A stretch of 30,773 nt of DNA from WLWS01 sp964639535. Lineage in GTDB: Bacteria; Pseudomonadota; Gammaproteobacteria; Eutrophobiales; Eutrophobiaceae. The notes below the pieces were generated by a model. That model was not told the origin of the DNA. It saw only the letters and a list, made by a program, of their open reading frames with translations, and searched no databases. Location: assembly GCA_964639535.1 (NCBI GenBank), contig CAZXDV010000005.1:1-30773 (forward strand), given 5' to 3'. Numbering within the stretch: the stretch's first letter is position 1; each line of letters begins with the position of its first letter. The position numbers and the translations under genes are program-made. Below, one piece after another: positions 23,507-30,773 of this stretch.

Positions 23507-24518
23507 GGGTCTGTCTTTCCCTGAAGTCCGCTGGAAAATTATTAAAAAGGCGCCACAGCTCGTAGCCCACGACGACAGTTTCCATCTGTATCCAGCCCCG
23601 CACCTTTGAACCAAAGCGCACATAGTCGATACTCGGCCAGGGGTTAAGCTCCGCCGGATCCTCCTTGACCAGCACCCTGAACCTGCCGTTTGTCTGTGCA
23701 GACGGGTCTACCGCGATCACGATGCCGCCAAAGGTACCGATCGCCACCGAGGGCCAGCCGCTGAACTGCACCACGGGCCAGCCTTCAAATTGCAAGCGAA
23801 CCTTGTCACCTATGCGAACCAGGGAGACATCTCGACCATCGATGTAAAGTTCGGCAACCCGTTCAACGTTGTCCGGTACAAAGGTTGCGATACTGTCACC
23901 CACCTTGACGAAGGTGGAGGTGTTACCTGCATTGACACGAAGGATGATGCCATCCCGGGGAGCATGCACGATCTGTGCAGACTGTCGCGACAGCTTTACC
24001 TCTGCACGGGTAAGCTTGGCAGCGGCTTCCGCCACAACGGCAAGACGCTCCTGCAGCTTGATTTTTGCCTGCTCATAATCACGCCTGGCCGCCAGGCCCT
24101 CGTTAAAAAGCTCTTCCGTACGTTCGGCATCAATGCGTGCTGTCTGGGCAACCGCTTCAGCAGCGTCAAGCTGGGCCTGTACCTGCCTGCGCTCAGCCTC
24201 CAGCCTTTCCAGTAGCTGCGGGTCGTTGTCGACAATTTTTGCAATTGGATCGTTGACCTTGACGTGGTCACCGTCGCGTATGTACCACTTCTGGATACGC
24301 CCCGGAACAAAGGCATTGATCTCCTGCGCCAGGTCATCGGGATTCAGGGCGGTAACCGATCCCGCGCCGGCCGTCGTTTGCACCCATGGCACGGTACTCA
24401 AAAAAGCCGCAACAAGGACGATGACGAAAATAATTAACAGGGCGATGGTGCGCATTGGCCGTGGCAGCTGGATGCCATTCAAGGTTTTGAAATGCTGCCT
24501 GTAATTTTCGTATAGCAT
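23493..24518 (-). CDS. HlyD-family periplasmic adaptor (membrane fusion protein)
   Basis: The 341-residue protein has one N-terminal membrane helix (about 23-46, MRTIALLIIFVIVLVAAFL), then a split biotinyl-lipoyl-like domain. The first half ends VPGRIQKWYIRDGDHVKVND and the second half contains IVHAPRDGIILRVNAGN. Between them is a long Ala/Glu/Arg-rich coiled coil (about 100-190) that would dock on the TolC channel. After this, a beta-barrel part (ELYIDGRDVSLVRIGDKVRL) and a membrane-proximal segment end the protein. This is the normal adaptor layout for ABC or type I exporters. The ATG at 24518 lies 4 bases after the inferred stop of the ABC gene, and its end overlaps the TolC-like start. 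Confidence 0.92.
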   Translation of the reverse strand: MLYENYRQHFKTLNGIQLPRPMRTIALLIIFVIVLVAAFLSTVPWVQTTAGAGSVTALNPDDLAQEINAFVPGRIQKWYIRDGDHVKVNDPIAKIVDNDPQLLERLEAERRQVQAQLDAAEAVAQTARIDAERTEELFNEGLAARRDYEQAKIKLQERLAVVAEAAAKLTRAEVKLSRQSAQIVHAPRDGIILRVNAGNTSTFVKVGDSIATFVPDNVERVAELYIDGRDVSLVRIGDKVRLQFEGWPVVQFSGWPSVAIGTFGGIVIAVDPSAQTNGRFRVLVKEDPAELNPWPSIDYVRFGSKVRGWIQMETVVVGYELWRLFNNFPADFRERQTRAPE

Positions 24519-24522
24519 GGTG

Positions 24523-26218
24523 TCAGCCGCCCCTTTCGTCGTCTGCCGGGTTTTCCAGTACACGCATAACCTGCCGCTCAATTTGTAAATCCAGCTCGTG
24601 GCTGTAGCCCAGGTCCCANNNNNNNNNNGCTATGATTGGAAAAGTGCAGGATGGTCGTCGCTGACTCATCCTGTAATCGATCAAAAGCAGGCAAAAGCAC
24701 CGACTCGGGCACGGTATCAAACATTTCGCCCAGCAGCAGCACACGTGGCTGCGCCAGTATCGCGGCGGCCAGCTTGAGTCGTGCAATTTCACCAACAGAC
24801 AGCGGCCAGCCACTTTCTGTTATTGGTGTATCAATACCTTTCTCCAGCTCCGCGATAACAAGTTCCAGGCCCGTCAACTCAATGGCTTTTAAAATGCTGT
24901 CCTTTTCAATATCCGGCCGCTGCAACATTAAAAATTCCCTGATGGTCAAGGGCACCACTCGAGCCTGGATCAACATCAGGATTTCCCTGCGCAGGGTAAT
25001 TGCCGGCATGGAGTGCGCGTCTTCATTGCCCAGCATGAAAAAGCCGCTTTCCGGTCTTTTCTGCCCTTTCAGAAATGCCGTCAACAGCTGCTTGGTCTCG
25101 TAATCCTTTTCACTTATCAACACCCTGGCATTGCTGGGTATCTCAAAGTCCAGGCTAATACGCTGCGTCGCAAAGGTTCCGCTGGCGTTAACAAACTTGA
25201 GGGAAGCATCTCCTTCAAATGCCTTTTCCTGCTGCGTTGGCTCACCATATTCGATGAGCATAAAATTATTCAACTCATCTATGGCGCCGCAGAGATCGTA
25301 GAAATACACGAGGTAGGTACCAAACTGCGAGATACCATAAAACACCACTGACAACACCAGCTCAGCAGCAACCAGCTGGCCGAGGTTCAACTGGCCCTGC
25401 ATCACCAGCCAGCCACCGAGACCGAGCAGGATGGCACTGCCAGCCGCATAGATAAAGAGGAAACACAGGGTCTGGCTGAAGTACTGCCGAAAATGCCGCA
25501 CGTGCTCGTTGATGTAACTGGCCGTATGTTCATCCGTTTTTGCCAGTGCCGCGGCCACCTGGTGCTCGGTCTTGTAAAACCCGTCAGAGCTACCCAGGTC
25601 CTCAAGCCAGGCGGCAGTCTCATGCTTGTTATGGGACAGCTCAATCGCACTAAAGACGGCCCGCTGACCCCATAGCGCCCAGACCATCCACAGAAGCAGC
25701 ACGATAGATATGTTGAAGATCAGGAAGAAAGGGTGATACATGGAGACAACGACAAAACCGACAATTGCCTGCAGCAGGACAGTAAATCCACCAACCAGCA
25801 GATTCGGCATCATTTTTTGCACGATTATTATGTCAAAGTAGCGATTAAACAGCGCCGTTTTGCTGGCATTGTCAAAATAGGCATCGTTTGCATAAATCGT
25901 GCGCAGGGCAATTTCAGACACCATGCGTGCATAAAAACGGCGACTGAACATATCCATCAGGTGTATTCGCAGGGCGATGACCAGCGATGACAACACCAGC
26001 AACGCAAAAAGTGTCAGTGACAGGACAATGAGTGGGGTTTTCAGGCCGGTATTGGCCACGGTATTGACCAGCATCTGCACCGAGATGGGAGTCGCCAGGG
26101 ATAGCAGGCCGATACCCACGCCATACACGACGGCCAGGTAATAGTACTGTCGTTCCGCAGACAGCAGCTTGAGCATCATGGCGACAACATCGCCAAAACC
26201 GAGTTTTCTTGTTTCCAT
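24523..26218 (-). CDS. ABC exporter with degenerate nucleotide-binding domain, interrupted by an assembly gap
   Basis: The protein begins at ATG 26218 with about six membrane helices (roughly residues 25-310) of the type 1 exporter fold, then a C-terminal ATPase-like domain. That domain keeps the ABC order but not the catalytic residues. Walker A is reduced to ISEKDYETKQLL (about 366-377, lacking the GSGKS core). A Q-loop-like IQARVVPLTIREFL follows. The signature is LSVGEIARLK, and Walker B ends LLLGEM, with Gly in place of Asp and the following Glu kept. Ten Ns at 24619-24628 interrupt the gene. The natural C-terminus (DLGYSHELDLQIERQ, stop at 24523) is in a different frame from the upstream part, so the gap length is not the true one. 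It is the first gene of the ABC-HlyD-TolC operon. ATP hydrolysis by this protein is doubtful. Confidence 0.85.
24619..24628. other. Assembly gap of ten Ns
   Basis: Ten consecutive undetermined bases lie inside the 3' end of the ABC exporter gene. The coding frame on the two sides does not match across exactly ten bases, so the number of Ns is arbitrary or a base is wrong nearby. Confidence 0.99.
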
Positions 26219-26308
26219 ATCGCGGGACTAAATTTCTCTAGTTACGTAAAAATACGCAGATTTTTATAAAACCTGAATTGGCTGCAAAGCCTGTCCCCCG
26301 CGATGGAT

Positions 26309-26365
26309 TGTATCAGCACCCTGCAGCAAAAACCTGAGCTAACGGCTGCATTTGAGGCTGATACA
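26309..26365. repeat. Nested inverted repeat (possible RNA hairpin or operator)
   Basis: The outer arms TGTATCAGC (26309-26317) and GCTGATACA (26357-26365) are perfectly complementary. Nested inside them, TGCAGC (26322-26327) and GCTGCA (26345-26350) also pair perfectly. Together they could fold into a 57-base stem with a small internal loop. There is no T-run after it on either strand. It may be a structured leader, a small RNA or a protein-binding site; nothing further can be said from sequence. Confidence 0.6.
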
Positions 26366-26498
26366 GGCTCATCGGCCAAAACCTACCAGTCGCCCTATAT
26401 GGTGACATTAAGCAGTTTTTCAAGCCCAGGCAGCAGTTTTATGTTCTCGCGGCCCCGCGCCAGGCAAAAAAATCAATAATCGAGGCGATTTTTTCCTT

Positions 26499-26516
26499 TT
26501 GTCATTAAAATGTAAC
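26499..26516 (+). promoter_or_regulatory. Pho box upstream of phoB
   Basis: TTGTCATTAAAATGTAAC matches the 18-base PhoB site (CTGTCATAAAACTGTCAC) at 14 of 18 positions, with the two TGT half-sites 11 bases apart. It takes the place of a -35 element, nine bases upstream of a -10. This predicts positive autoregulation of phoBR under phosphate starvation. Confidence 0.85.
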
Positions 26517-26525
26517 AAACTCCCG

Positions 26526-26531
26526 GATAAT
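26526..26531 (+). promoter_or_regulatory. -10 element of the phoB promoter
   Basis: GATAAT differs from TATAAT at one position and lies 9 bases after the Pho box. Transcription would start near 26538, leaving a very short leader before the first phoB ATG. Confidence 0.65.
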
Positions 26532-26542
26532 ATGCGCCCTAT

Positions 26543-27244
26543 ATGAAACCATCCGGAATGAAAGAGAAAATCCTTATTGTCGAGGATGAAGCTGCGATCA
26601 GGGAGATGCTCGGCTACACCCTCGTCAAGAATGGCTTCAACTTTGAGGAAGCCAATGACGCCGAAGCGGCGGACACCATGATTTCCAGCGCCCCCCCGGA
26701 TTTGATCCTGCTTGACTGGATGCTGCCCGGGACCAGCGGTGTGGATTTCGCTCGCCGGCTTCGGGCCCGGGCTGAGACCAGGGAGATCCCCATTATTATG
26801 CTGACGGCCAAGGGAGAGGAAGGCGACAAGATTCGTGCACTGGATCTTGGGGCTGACGATTATGTCACCAAGCCCTTTTCCACCAGGGAACTCATTGCCA
26901 GGATCAAGGCGGTGCTTAGAAGAAGCCCCCAGGACAAGCAATCAGGCCTGGTGCAGGTCAAGGGCCTTACCCTGGATCCCGATACCTACCGGGTTACCGC
27001 CAACGACCAGGCCGTTGATATCAGCCCAACCGAGTTTCGCCTGCTACACTTCTTTATAAGCCACCCGGAGAGGGTCTATACGCGAACGCAGTTACTGGAC
27101 CAGGTCTGGGGGCAAAATGTTTATGTTGAGGAACGTACCGTGGATGTGCACATTCGCAGATTAAGACAATCCCTGGCAAGGCATGGTTACGATAGCTTCA
27201 TCCAGACTGTTCGTAGCGTTGGCTATCGGTTTTCCGAGAAGTAA
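26543..27244 (+). CDS. phoB: Phosphate regulon response regulator PhoB
   Basis: The 233-residue OmpR-family regulator activates phosphate-starvation genes when phosphorylated by PhoR. The receiver domain (about 8-125) has the acidic pair in ILIVEDEAAIREML, phosphoacceptor Asp58 in LILLDWMLPG, and Lys110 in DDYVTKPF. The winged-helix DNA-binding domain (about 135-232) includes ISPTEFRLLHFF, QLLDQVWG, VEERTVDVHIRRLR and SVGYRF, all typical of PhoB. Starts at ATG 26543 or ATG 26558 are possible; the second matches the usual N-terminus, and the short leader predicted by the promoter makes the choice uncertain. phoR follows after 3 bases. A Pho box lies upstream. Confidence 0.96.
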   Translation: MKPSGMKEKILIVEDEAAIREMLGYTLVKNGFNFEEANDAEAADTMISSAPPDLILLDWMLPGTSGVDFARRLRARAETREIPIIMLTAKGEEGDKIRALDLGADDYVTKPFSTRELIARIKAVLRRSPQDKQSGLVQVKGLTLDPDTYRVTANDQAVDISPTEFRLLHFFISHPERVYTRTQLLDQVWGQNVYVEERTVDVHIRRLRQSLARHGYDSFIQTVRSVGYRFSEK

Positions 27245-27247
27245 ATT

Positions 27248-28579
27248 ATGAAAGAAGACATCTGGCGCCTGGGTTTAGTGCTGGTAGCCAGCCTGGTGAT
27301 CGGCATTGTTACCGGGCAGGTATTACTGTGCCTGCTTGTTGGCCTTGCTGGATTCATGTACTGGCAGTATCGAATATTTGCCGACCTGCTCAACTGGCTG
27401 CAGCGCCCCGGCGATTTACCGGCGCCTGAAACCTCCGGGATCGTGGATGAAATCGCCCGAAAATTTGACTACCTGCGGGCACACCACAAGAAGCGAAAAA
27501 GCAAGCTGTCCGGCTTTATCAAGCGCTTTCAAAAAGCCTCGGCTGCCCTGCCGGACGCCATCATTATCCTTGGTGAAAACGACAAGATAGAGTGGGCAAA
27601 CAAGAAAGCTTTCAAGTACTTCGGTATTCGTTGGCCCCAGGATGGTAACCAGCGCCTCTCAAACCTCATTCGTTATCCCAAGTTGCTCAAGTTTCTTGAG
27701 AGTAGCCACGGCCACGACCCTGACAAGCGGCTTGAAATTATTTCGCCGATAGATTCCCAGCTGCGGCTGGAAATTCGGCTGGCGCCGTACGGTGGCGGGC
27801 AACGCCTGATGGTGGCGCGAAATATCACGCGGCTACATCGTATCAACCAGATGCGAAGTGATTTTATTGCCAACGCTTCGCATGAATTACGCACACCGCT
27901 CACTGTCATTGCCGGTTACCTGGAAGCCGCCGATGTCGAAGGCACTGATGGTAATCTCATCGCGACGAAGCAAGTACGCCAGATGCGCAGCCAGACTGAC
28001 CGAATGCGTAAGCTGATCGAAGAGTTGCTATTGCTGGCCTCGCTGGAGTCCGAGGAAGAACCGGAAAATCGCGAGTTGTTGCATGTTGCGGATATCGTCG
28101 AGGGGATTGTCAGTGACGCAAAAGTGCTGAGCGGTTCTTCCGGTCACCAGTTTAATACCGTGACCGACTCAAGTCTCGGTGTGATGGGCAATCACAAGGA
28201 GCTATACAGCGCTTTTTCCAACCTTGTTTTTAACGCGGTTCAACACTCTCCCGAAGGGACAGAGATATATATAAACTGGTTTCGTGATGAAAATTGCGCT
28301 TACTTTGAAGTCAGTGATAACGGCGAAGGTATTCCCCCCGAGCACTTGCCCCGCATCACCGAGCGTTTCTACAGGGCCGATCCCGCCCGTACCCGCGACA
28401 AGGGCGGTACCGGGCTGGGCCTGGCGATTGTGAAGCATACCCTGGCCCGTCACCGGGCGCGGCTGGAAATCGAGAGCGAAGCGGGTGAAGGCAGCACATT
28501 CCGCTGCGTCTTTCCAGAGCACCTGGTGGACATTCCCGTGCACTCGTCTCTACCCCAGATTGCTGACGCCAGCGGCTGA
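27248..28579 (+). CDS. phoR: Phosphate regulon sensor histidine kinase PhoR
   Basis: The 443-residue inner-membrane kinase senses phosphate status through the Pst system and PhoU and controls PhoB. It has two closely spaced membrane helices (about 7-40) with almost no periplasmic loop, as in E. coli PhoR, then a charged linker and a PAS domain (about 95-190; DAIIILGENDKIEWANKKAF). The HisKA domain follows, with phosphorylated His212 in NASHELRTP, and then the ATPase domain with N box FSNLVFNAVQHSP, G1 DNGEGIPPE, F box ITERFYR and G2 GGTGLGLAIVKH. All catalytic motifs are intact. It starts 3 bases after phoB and is certainly co-transcribed with it. Confidence 0.97.
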   Translation: MKEDIWRLGLVLVASLVIGIVTGQVLLCLLVGLAGFMYWQYRIFADLLNWLQRPGDLPAPETSGIVDEIARKFDYLRAHHKKRKSKLSGFIKRFQKASAALPDAIIILGENDKIEWANKKAFKYFGIRWPQDGNQRLSNLIRYPKLLKFLESSHGHDPDKRLEIISPIDSQLRLEIRLAPYGGGQRLMVARNITRLHRINQMRSDFIANASHELRTPLTVIAGYLEAADVEGTDGNLIATKQVRQMRSQTDRMRKLIEELLLLASLESEEEPENRELLHVADIVEGIVSDAKVLSGSSGHQFNTVTDSSLGVMGNHKELYSAFSNLVFNAVQHSPEGTEIYINWFRDENCAYFEVSDNGEGIPPEHLPRITERFYRADPARTRDKGGTGLGLAIVKHTLARHRARLEIESEAGEGSTFRCVFPEHLVDIPVHSSLPQIADASG

Positions 28580-28606
28580 AACCCTTGCCAGCCCTGGCTT
28601 TCCGGC

Positions 28607-28624
28607 CTGTCTTAAAACTGTAAT
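28607..28624 (+). promoter_or_regulatory. Pho box upstream of pstS
   Basis: CTGTCTTAAAACTGTAAT matches the PhoB consensus at 15 of 18 positions, with TGT half-sites 11 bases apart (28608 and 28619). A third half-site-like TGTCAC at 28641 is in the same 11-base phase. It predicts strong induction of pst by PhoB. Confidence 0.9.
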
Positions 28625-28634
28625 AATTCCTTAA

Positions 28635-28640
28635 TATGAT
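28635..28640 (+). promoter_or_regulatory. -10 element of the pstS promoter
   Basis: TATGAT lies 10 bases after the Pho box, the spacing usual for PhoB-activated promoters. The predicted leader is about 70 bases, ending in a GGAG ribosome binding site before the pstS ATG. Confidence 0.75.
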
Positions 28641-28715
28641 TGTCACCGGCCGCTTGGATGATTCAACGGTGAAAAATTTCAAATCTTCTTAAAATCTGAT
28701 GGAGAAACCAAGCAG

Positions 28716-29705
28716 ATGAAAAAACAATTCCAGTTCATTGTCAGCACGTTACTGCTCAGCCTTAACCTCAGCTCCGCGTCCGCGGCCTCCTCGGTGGATG
28801 TTGCCCTGCCGGAATATGAAAAGGCCAGTGGCGTTTCTGGCAGTATTATCAGTGTCGGTTCCGACACCCTGGCTAACCTGATGACTCTCTGGGCAGAGGA
28901 ATTCAAACGCCTTTACCCCAACGTGACGGTTCAAATCCAGGCTGCCGGCTCCTCAACCGCGCCCCCGGCTCTCACGGAAGGCACTTCCAACTTCGGCCCC
29001 ATGAGCCGCAAGATGAAAGACAAGGAAATTGCTTCTTTTGAATCCAAGTTCGGCTACAAGCCAACGCCTGTTGCTGTAGCCATTGATGCGCTGGCAGTTT
29101 ATGTAAACAAGGACAACCCGGTGGAGCAATTGTCTATCGCCCAGGTTGACGCGATCTTCTCTGCAACACGCAAGTGCGGCTACAGTGAAGACCTGAGCAC
29201 CTGGGGCCAACTGGGCCTGAGCGGGAACTGGGCCAGCCGCCCCATTCAAATCTATGGCCGCAATTCAGTCTCCGGGACTTATGGCTATTTCAAGAAAAAG
29301 GCACTGTGTAAGGGTGACTTCAAGAACAATGTGAATGAGCAGCCCGGTTCAGCCTCCGTTGTGCAAAGTATCACCAAGTCTATTAACGGCATCGGCTACT
29401 CGGGTATCGGCTATAAAACATCCGGTGTCCGCGCGATACCGCTAAGCAAGAAAGGCGGGCCTGCGATTGAAGCCACTCCTGAAAATGCCTCCGCCGGCAA
29501 GTATCCACTTGGTCGCTTTCTCTATGTCTATGTCAACAAGCATCCGAATAAGCCACTTTCGCCGCTGGAAACTGAATTCATAAGGATGGTGCTATCAAGC
29601 GTTGGGCAGCAGGTGGTGGTCAAAGATGGTTATATACCCCTGCCAGCGAAGGTCGCCAGCGCCCAGCTTGAACAGGTAAGTGCTACAAAAGTAGCCGGTA
29701 AATAA
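28716..29705 (+). CDS. pstS: Phosphate ABC transporter periplasmic binding protein PstS
   Basis: The 329-residue protein has a signal peptide cut near SASA before ASSVDVA. It binds inorganic phosphate with high affinity in the periplasm and hands it to PstCA. Phosphate-site segments are visible: SVGSDTLANLMTLWAEEF, QAAGSSTAPPALTEGTSNFG with PMSRKM, GRNSVSGTYGYFKKKAL, and IGYSGIGYKTSGVRAI. It resembles the PstS type found in pseudomonads and marine gammaproteobacteria more than the E. coli protein. Two cysteines (in RKCGY and ALCKGD) may form a disulfide. A Pho box and -10 lie upstream, and pstC follows after 135 bases containing a strong hairpin. Confidence 0.95.
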   Translation: MKKQFQFIVSTLLLSLNLSSASAASSVDVALPEYEKASGVSGSIISVGSDTLANLMTLWAEEFKRLYPNVTVQIQAAGSSTAPPALTEGTSNFGPMSRKMKDKEIASFESKFGYKPTPVAVAIDALAVYVNKDNPVEQLSIAQVDAIFSATRKCGYSEDLSTWGQLGLSGNWASRPIQIYGRNSVSGTYGYFKKKALCKGDFKNNVNEQPGSASVVQSITKSINGIGYSGIGYKTSGVRAIPLSKKGGPAIEATPENASAGKYPLGRFLYVYVNKHPNKPLSPLETEFIRMVLSSVGQQVVVKDGYIPLPAKVASAQLEQVSATKVAGK

Positions 29706-29746
29706 CAGGGCAGGAGCTCTTTCCCCCCGGGCTTTTCCCTTTTTCT

Positions 29747-29775
29747 CCGGTCACCCGCTATTGCCGGGTGACCGG
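29747..29775 (+). repeat. Strong hairpin between pstS and pstC
   Basis: CCGGTCACCCG (29747-29757) and CGGGTGACCGG (29765-29775) form a perfect 11-base GC-rich stem with a 7-base loop. No T-run follows, so it is not a classic terminator. In a pst operon such a hairpin probably protects the abundant pstS transcript or limits readthrough into pstC, giving more binding protein than permease. Confidence 0.8.
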
Positions 29776-29840
29776 GTGATTTCCAATGGATATACTCGCG
29801 CTTTAACAATACTTTCACAATTGGAAATTAAACTCCTCGA

Positions 29841-30773
29841 ATGTCACAGTCAGAGTCCAGCAGCAGTATCCTTGCGGATTTCAGTTCGCCCCACGCTCAG
29901 CGACATCGCTACTGGCGTAATGTAAAAGACATCACCACCAGGCACCTGATGGCGGTGGGTGGCATCAGCGTTATCATAGCGATTGTTCTGATCGCATTTT
30001 ACCTGCTCTACGTCGTTATCCCCATGTTCAAACCGGCATCGATTGAGCAGATCCAGGACTACCCTGTGCCCGGCTCCTCGAATTCCAGTTCTCTTTACTA
30101 TGCGATGGAAGAACAGCGTGAAATCGGTCTTCGCGTGTCTTCCGATGCCTCGGCAGTTTTTTTTGATACAGCCTCTGGCGATATTCGGCAGGAATACAGG
30201 TTGCTGGGCGAGCAACAAGCAAACCTTTCATCATTCGCCGCGGGTGACCCCTCACAACGACTGATCGCGCTGGGACTGGACAACGGCCAGGTTTTGCTAG
30301 CACAACATAATTACCAGGTGAGCTACCCTGATGACGTTCGCTTGATTACGCCAGGCATTGACTTCCCTCTTGGTAACGAGCCCGTACCAGTAAGCACTGA
30401 AAATGCAGCCATAGTCCGGCTGTCCGCGCAGTGGGATGGAGAGCAGGCAAGTATAGCCGCACTTGACCAGGACAATAACCTGCTGCTCGTCAGTTTTGCC
30501 ATGGAAGAAAATTTCCTCAGTGATGAGGTGGACATTGAGCGAAGTGATACGGTCATCCCTTTTGAATACGAGGCAAGCCACATTTTGCTGGACGTGGAAC
30601 AAAGGGAGTTGTACGTATCGGACACCATGGGGTTTATTTCATACTTCGACATTAGTGACAAAACCTCGCCCAGGTTGATTCAACGTGTCCGCGCAGTATC
30701 AGAAGACCAGCAAATAAGCGCTATTACATTTTTGAGCGGTGGCATTTCCATCCTTGTCGGGGCCAGTGACGGG
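29841..30773 (+). CDS. pstC: Phosphate ABC transporter permease PstC, long form (3' end cut by window edge)
   Basis: The frame runs open from ATG 29841 to the window end, 311 codons. A cytoplasmic N-terminus (HRYWRNVKDITTRHLMAVGG) leads to a first membrane helix at about 43-62 (ISVIIAIVLIAFYLLYVVIP). After this comes a large domain of at least 245 residues with repeated strand patterns such as RLIALGLDNGQVLLAQ and GGISILVGASDG, resembling beta-propeller blades and presumably periplasmic. The permease helices proper are beyond the window. This extended layout is that of the long PstC of pseudomonads. The position after pstS supports the call; the true permease part is not seen here. Confidence 0.88.
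   Translation, partial: MSQSESSSSILADFSSPHAQRHRYWRNVKDITTRHLMAVGGISVIIAIVLIAFYLLYVVIPMFKPASIEQIQDYPVPGSSNSSSLYYAMEEQREIGLRVSSDASAVFFDTASGDIRQEYRLLGEQQANLSSFAAGDPSQRLIALGLDNGQVLLAQHNYQVSYPDDVRLITPGIDFPLGNEPVPVSTENAAIVRLSAQWDGEQASIAALDQDNNLLLVSFAMEENFLSDEVDIERSDTVIPFEYEASHILLDVEQRELYVSDTMGFISYFDISDKTSPRLIQRVRAVSEDQQISAITFLSGGISILVGASDG

Larger units (their letters stand above)
26219..26542. other. Divergent intergenic region between the export operon and phoB
   Basis: These 324 bases hold no gene that I can support. The phoB-proximal end contains a Pho box and a -10. The middle contains a nested inverted repeat. The export-operon side is AT-rich (26219-26280), which is compatible with a minus-strand promoter, but no clear -35/-10 pair or ribosome binding site is visible. 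Confidence 0.6.

Noticed and set aside
24578..24618. C-terminal extension GPGLQPRAGFTN of the exporter read straight through the Ns
   Set aside because: The other frame gives a better C-terminus and a stop correctly spaced from the adaptor gene; the read-through is an artefact of the gap length.
26420..26941. 173-codon minus-strand frame across the phoB promoter and receiver domain
   Set aside because: It covers the Pho box and conserved phoB sequence on the other strand and has no domain signature.
1..30773. CRISPR arrays, tRNA or rRNA genes, insertion sequences, prophage genes
   Set aside because: I looked for repeat-spacer patterns, conserved tRNA arm motifs, transposase motifs and terminal repeats and found none.

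Overview
The window looks like a chromosomal contig from a gammaproteobacterium, probably free-living and possibly marine. The evidence is the gene content and order: leuS-lptE-holA-proA-nadD-rsfS-rlmH-maf in one direction, a BepA-type periplasmic protease, a TolC/HlyD/ABC export operon, and phoB-phoR-pstS-pstC with a long-form PstC. There are no tRNA or rRNA genes, insertion sequences, CRISPR arrays or phage genes that I can see. A run of ten Ns at 24619-24628 shows this is a scaffolded assembly, and one gene is broken across that gap.

Layout. (1) 1-1236, minus: a BepA-like M48 protease cut by the window edge. (2) 1413-6020, plus: a pyrophosphate energy module, made of a PPi-type phosphofructokinase, a VanZ-domain membrane protein and a plant-type K+-dependent H+-pumping pyrophosphatase, closed by a clear intrinsic terminator. 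(3) 6138-6650, plus: an unrecognised small exported protein. (4) 6664-14245, minus: a compact housekeeping operon for leucyl-tRNA synthesis, LPS export, replication (clamp loader delta), proline and NAD synthesis, ribosome silencing, rRNA methylation and nucleotide clean-up. (5) 14325-21528: an accessory metabolic island. A flavin monooxygenase faces a four-gene plus-strand operon (ABM-fold protein, base-excision glycosylase, divergent isochorismatase-fold protein, DUF3303-like protein). That operon converges on a four-gene minus-strand operon (GCS2-family ligase, AstE/aspartoacylase-family hydrolase, GNAT acetyltransferase, two-domain EthD-like protein). (6) 21639-26218, minus: an export operon of ABC protein, HlyD-type adaptor and TolC-type channel, plus a small secreted helix-hairpin-helix protein. 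(7) 26499-30773, plus: the phosphate-starvation regulon, with good Pho boxes in front of both phoB and pstS.

How the parts fit. The pyrophosphate module lets glycolytic phosphorylation and membrane energisation share PPi as an energy currency. The Pho block is a self-contained sensor/response/uptake unit with visible autoregulation. The accessory island is the least explained part. Its ligase, deacylase-like hydrolase and acetyltransferase suggest making and trimming an amide-linked small molecule. The flavin monooxygenase and three small alpha/beta-barrel proteins suggest oxidation chemistry nearby. No substrate can be named.

Most interesting signals: an ABC exporter whose nucleotide-binding domain has lost nearly all of Walker A and the Walker B aspartate; two genes (rsfS and the AstE-like gene) whose conserved N-termini appear to begin at non-ATG/GTG/TTG codons placed behind good ribosome binding sites; the ligase/hydrolase/acetyltransferase operon; and a nested inverted repeat between the export operon and phoB.
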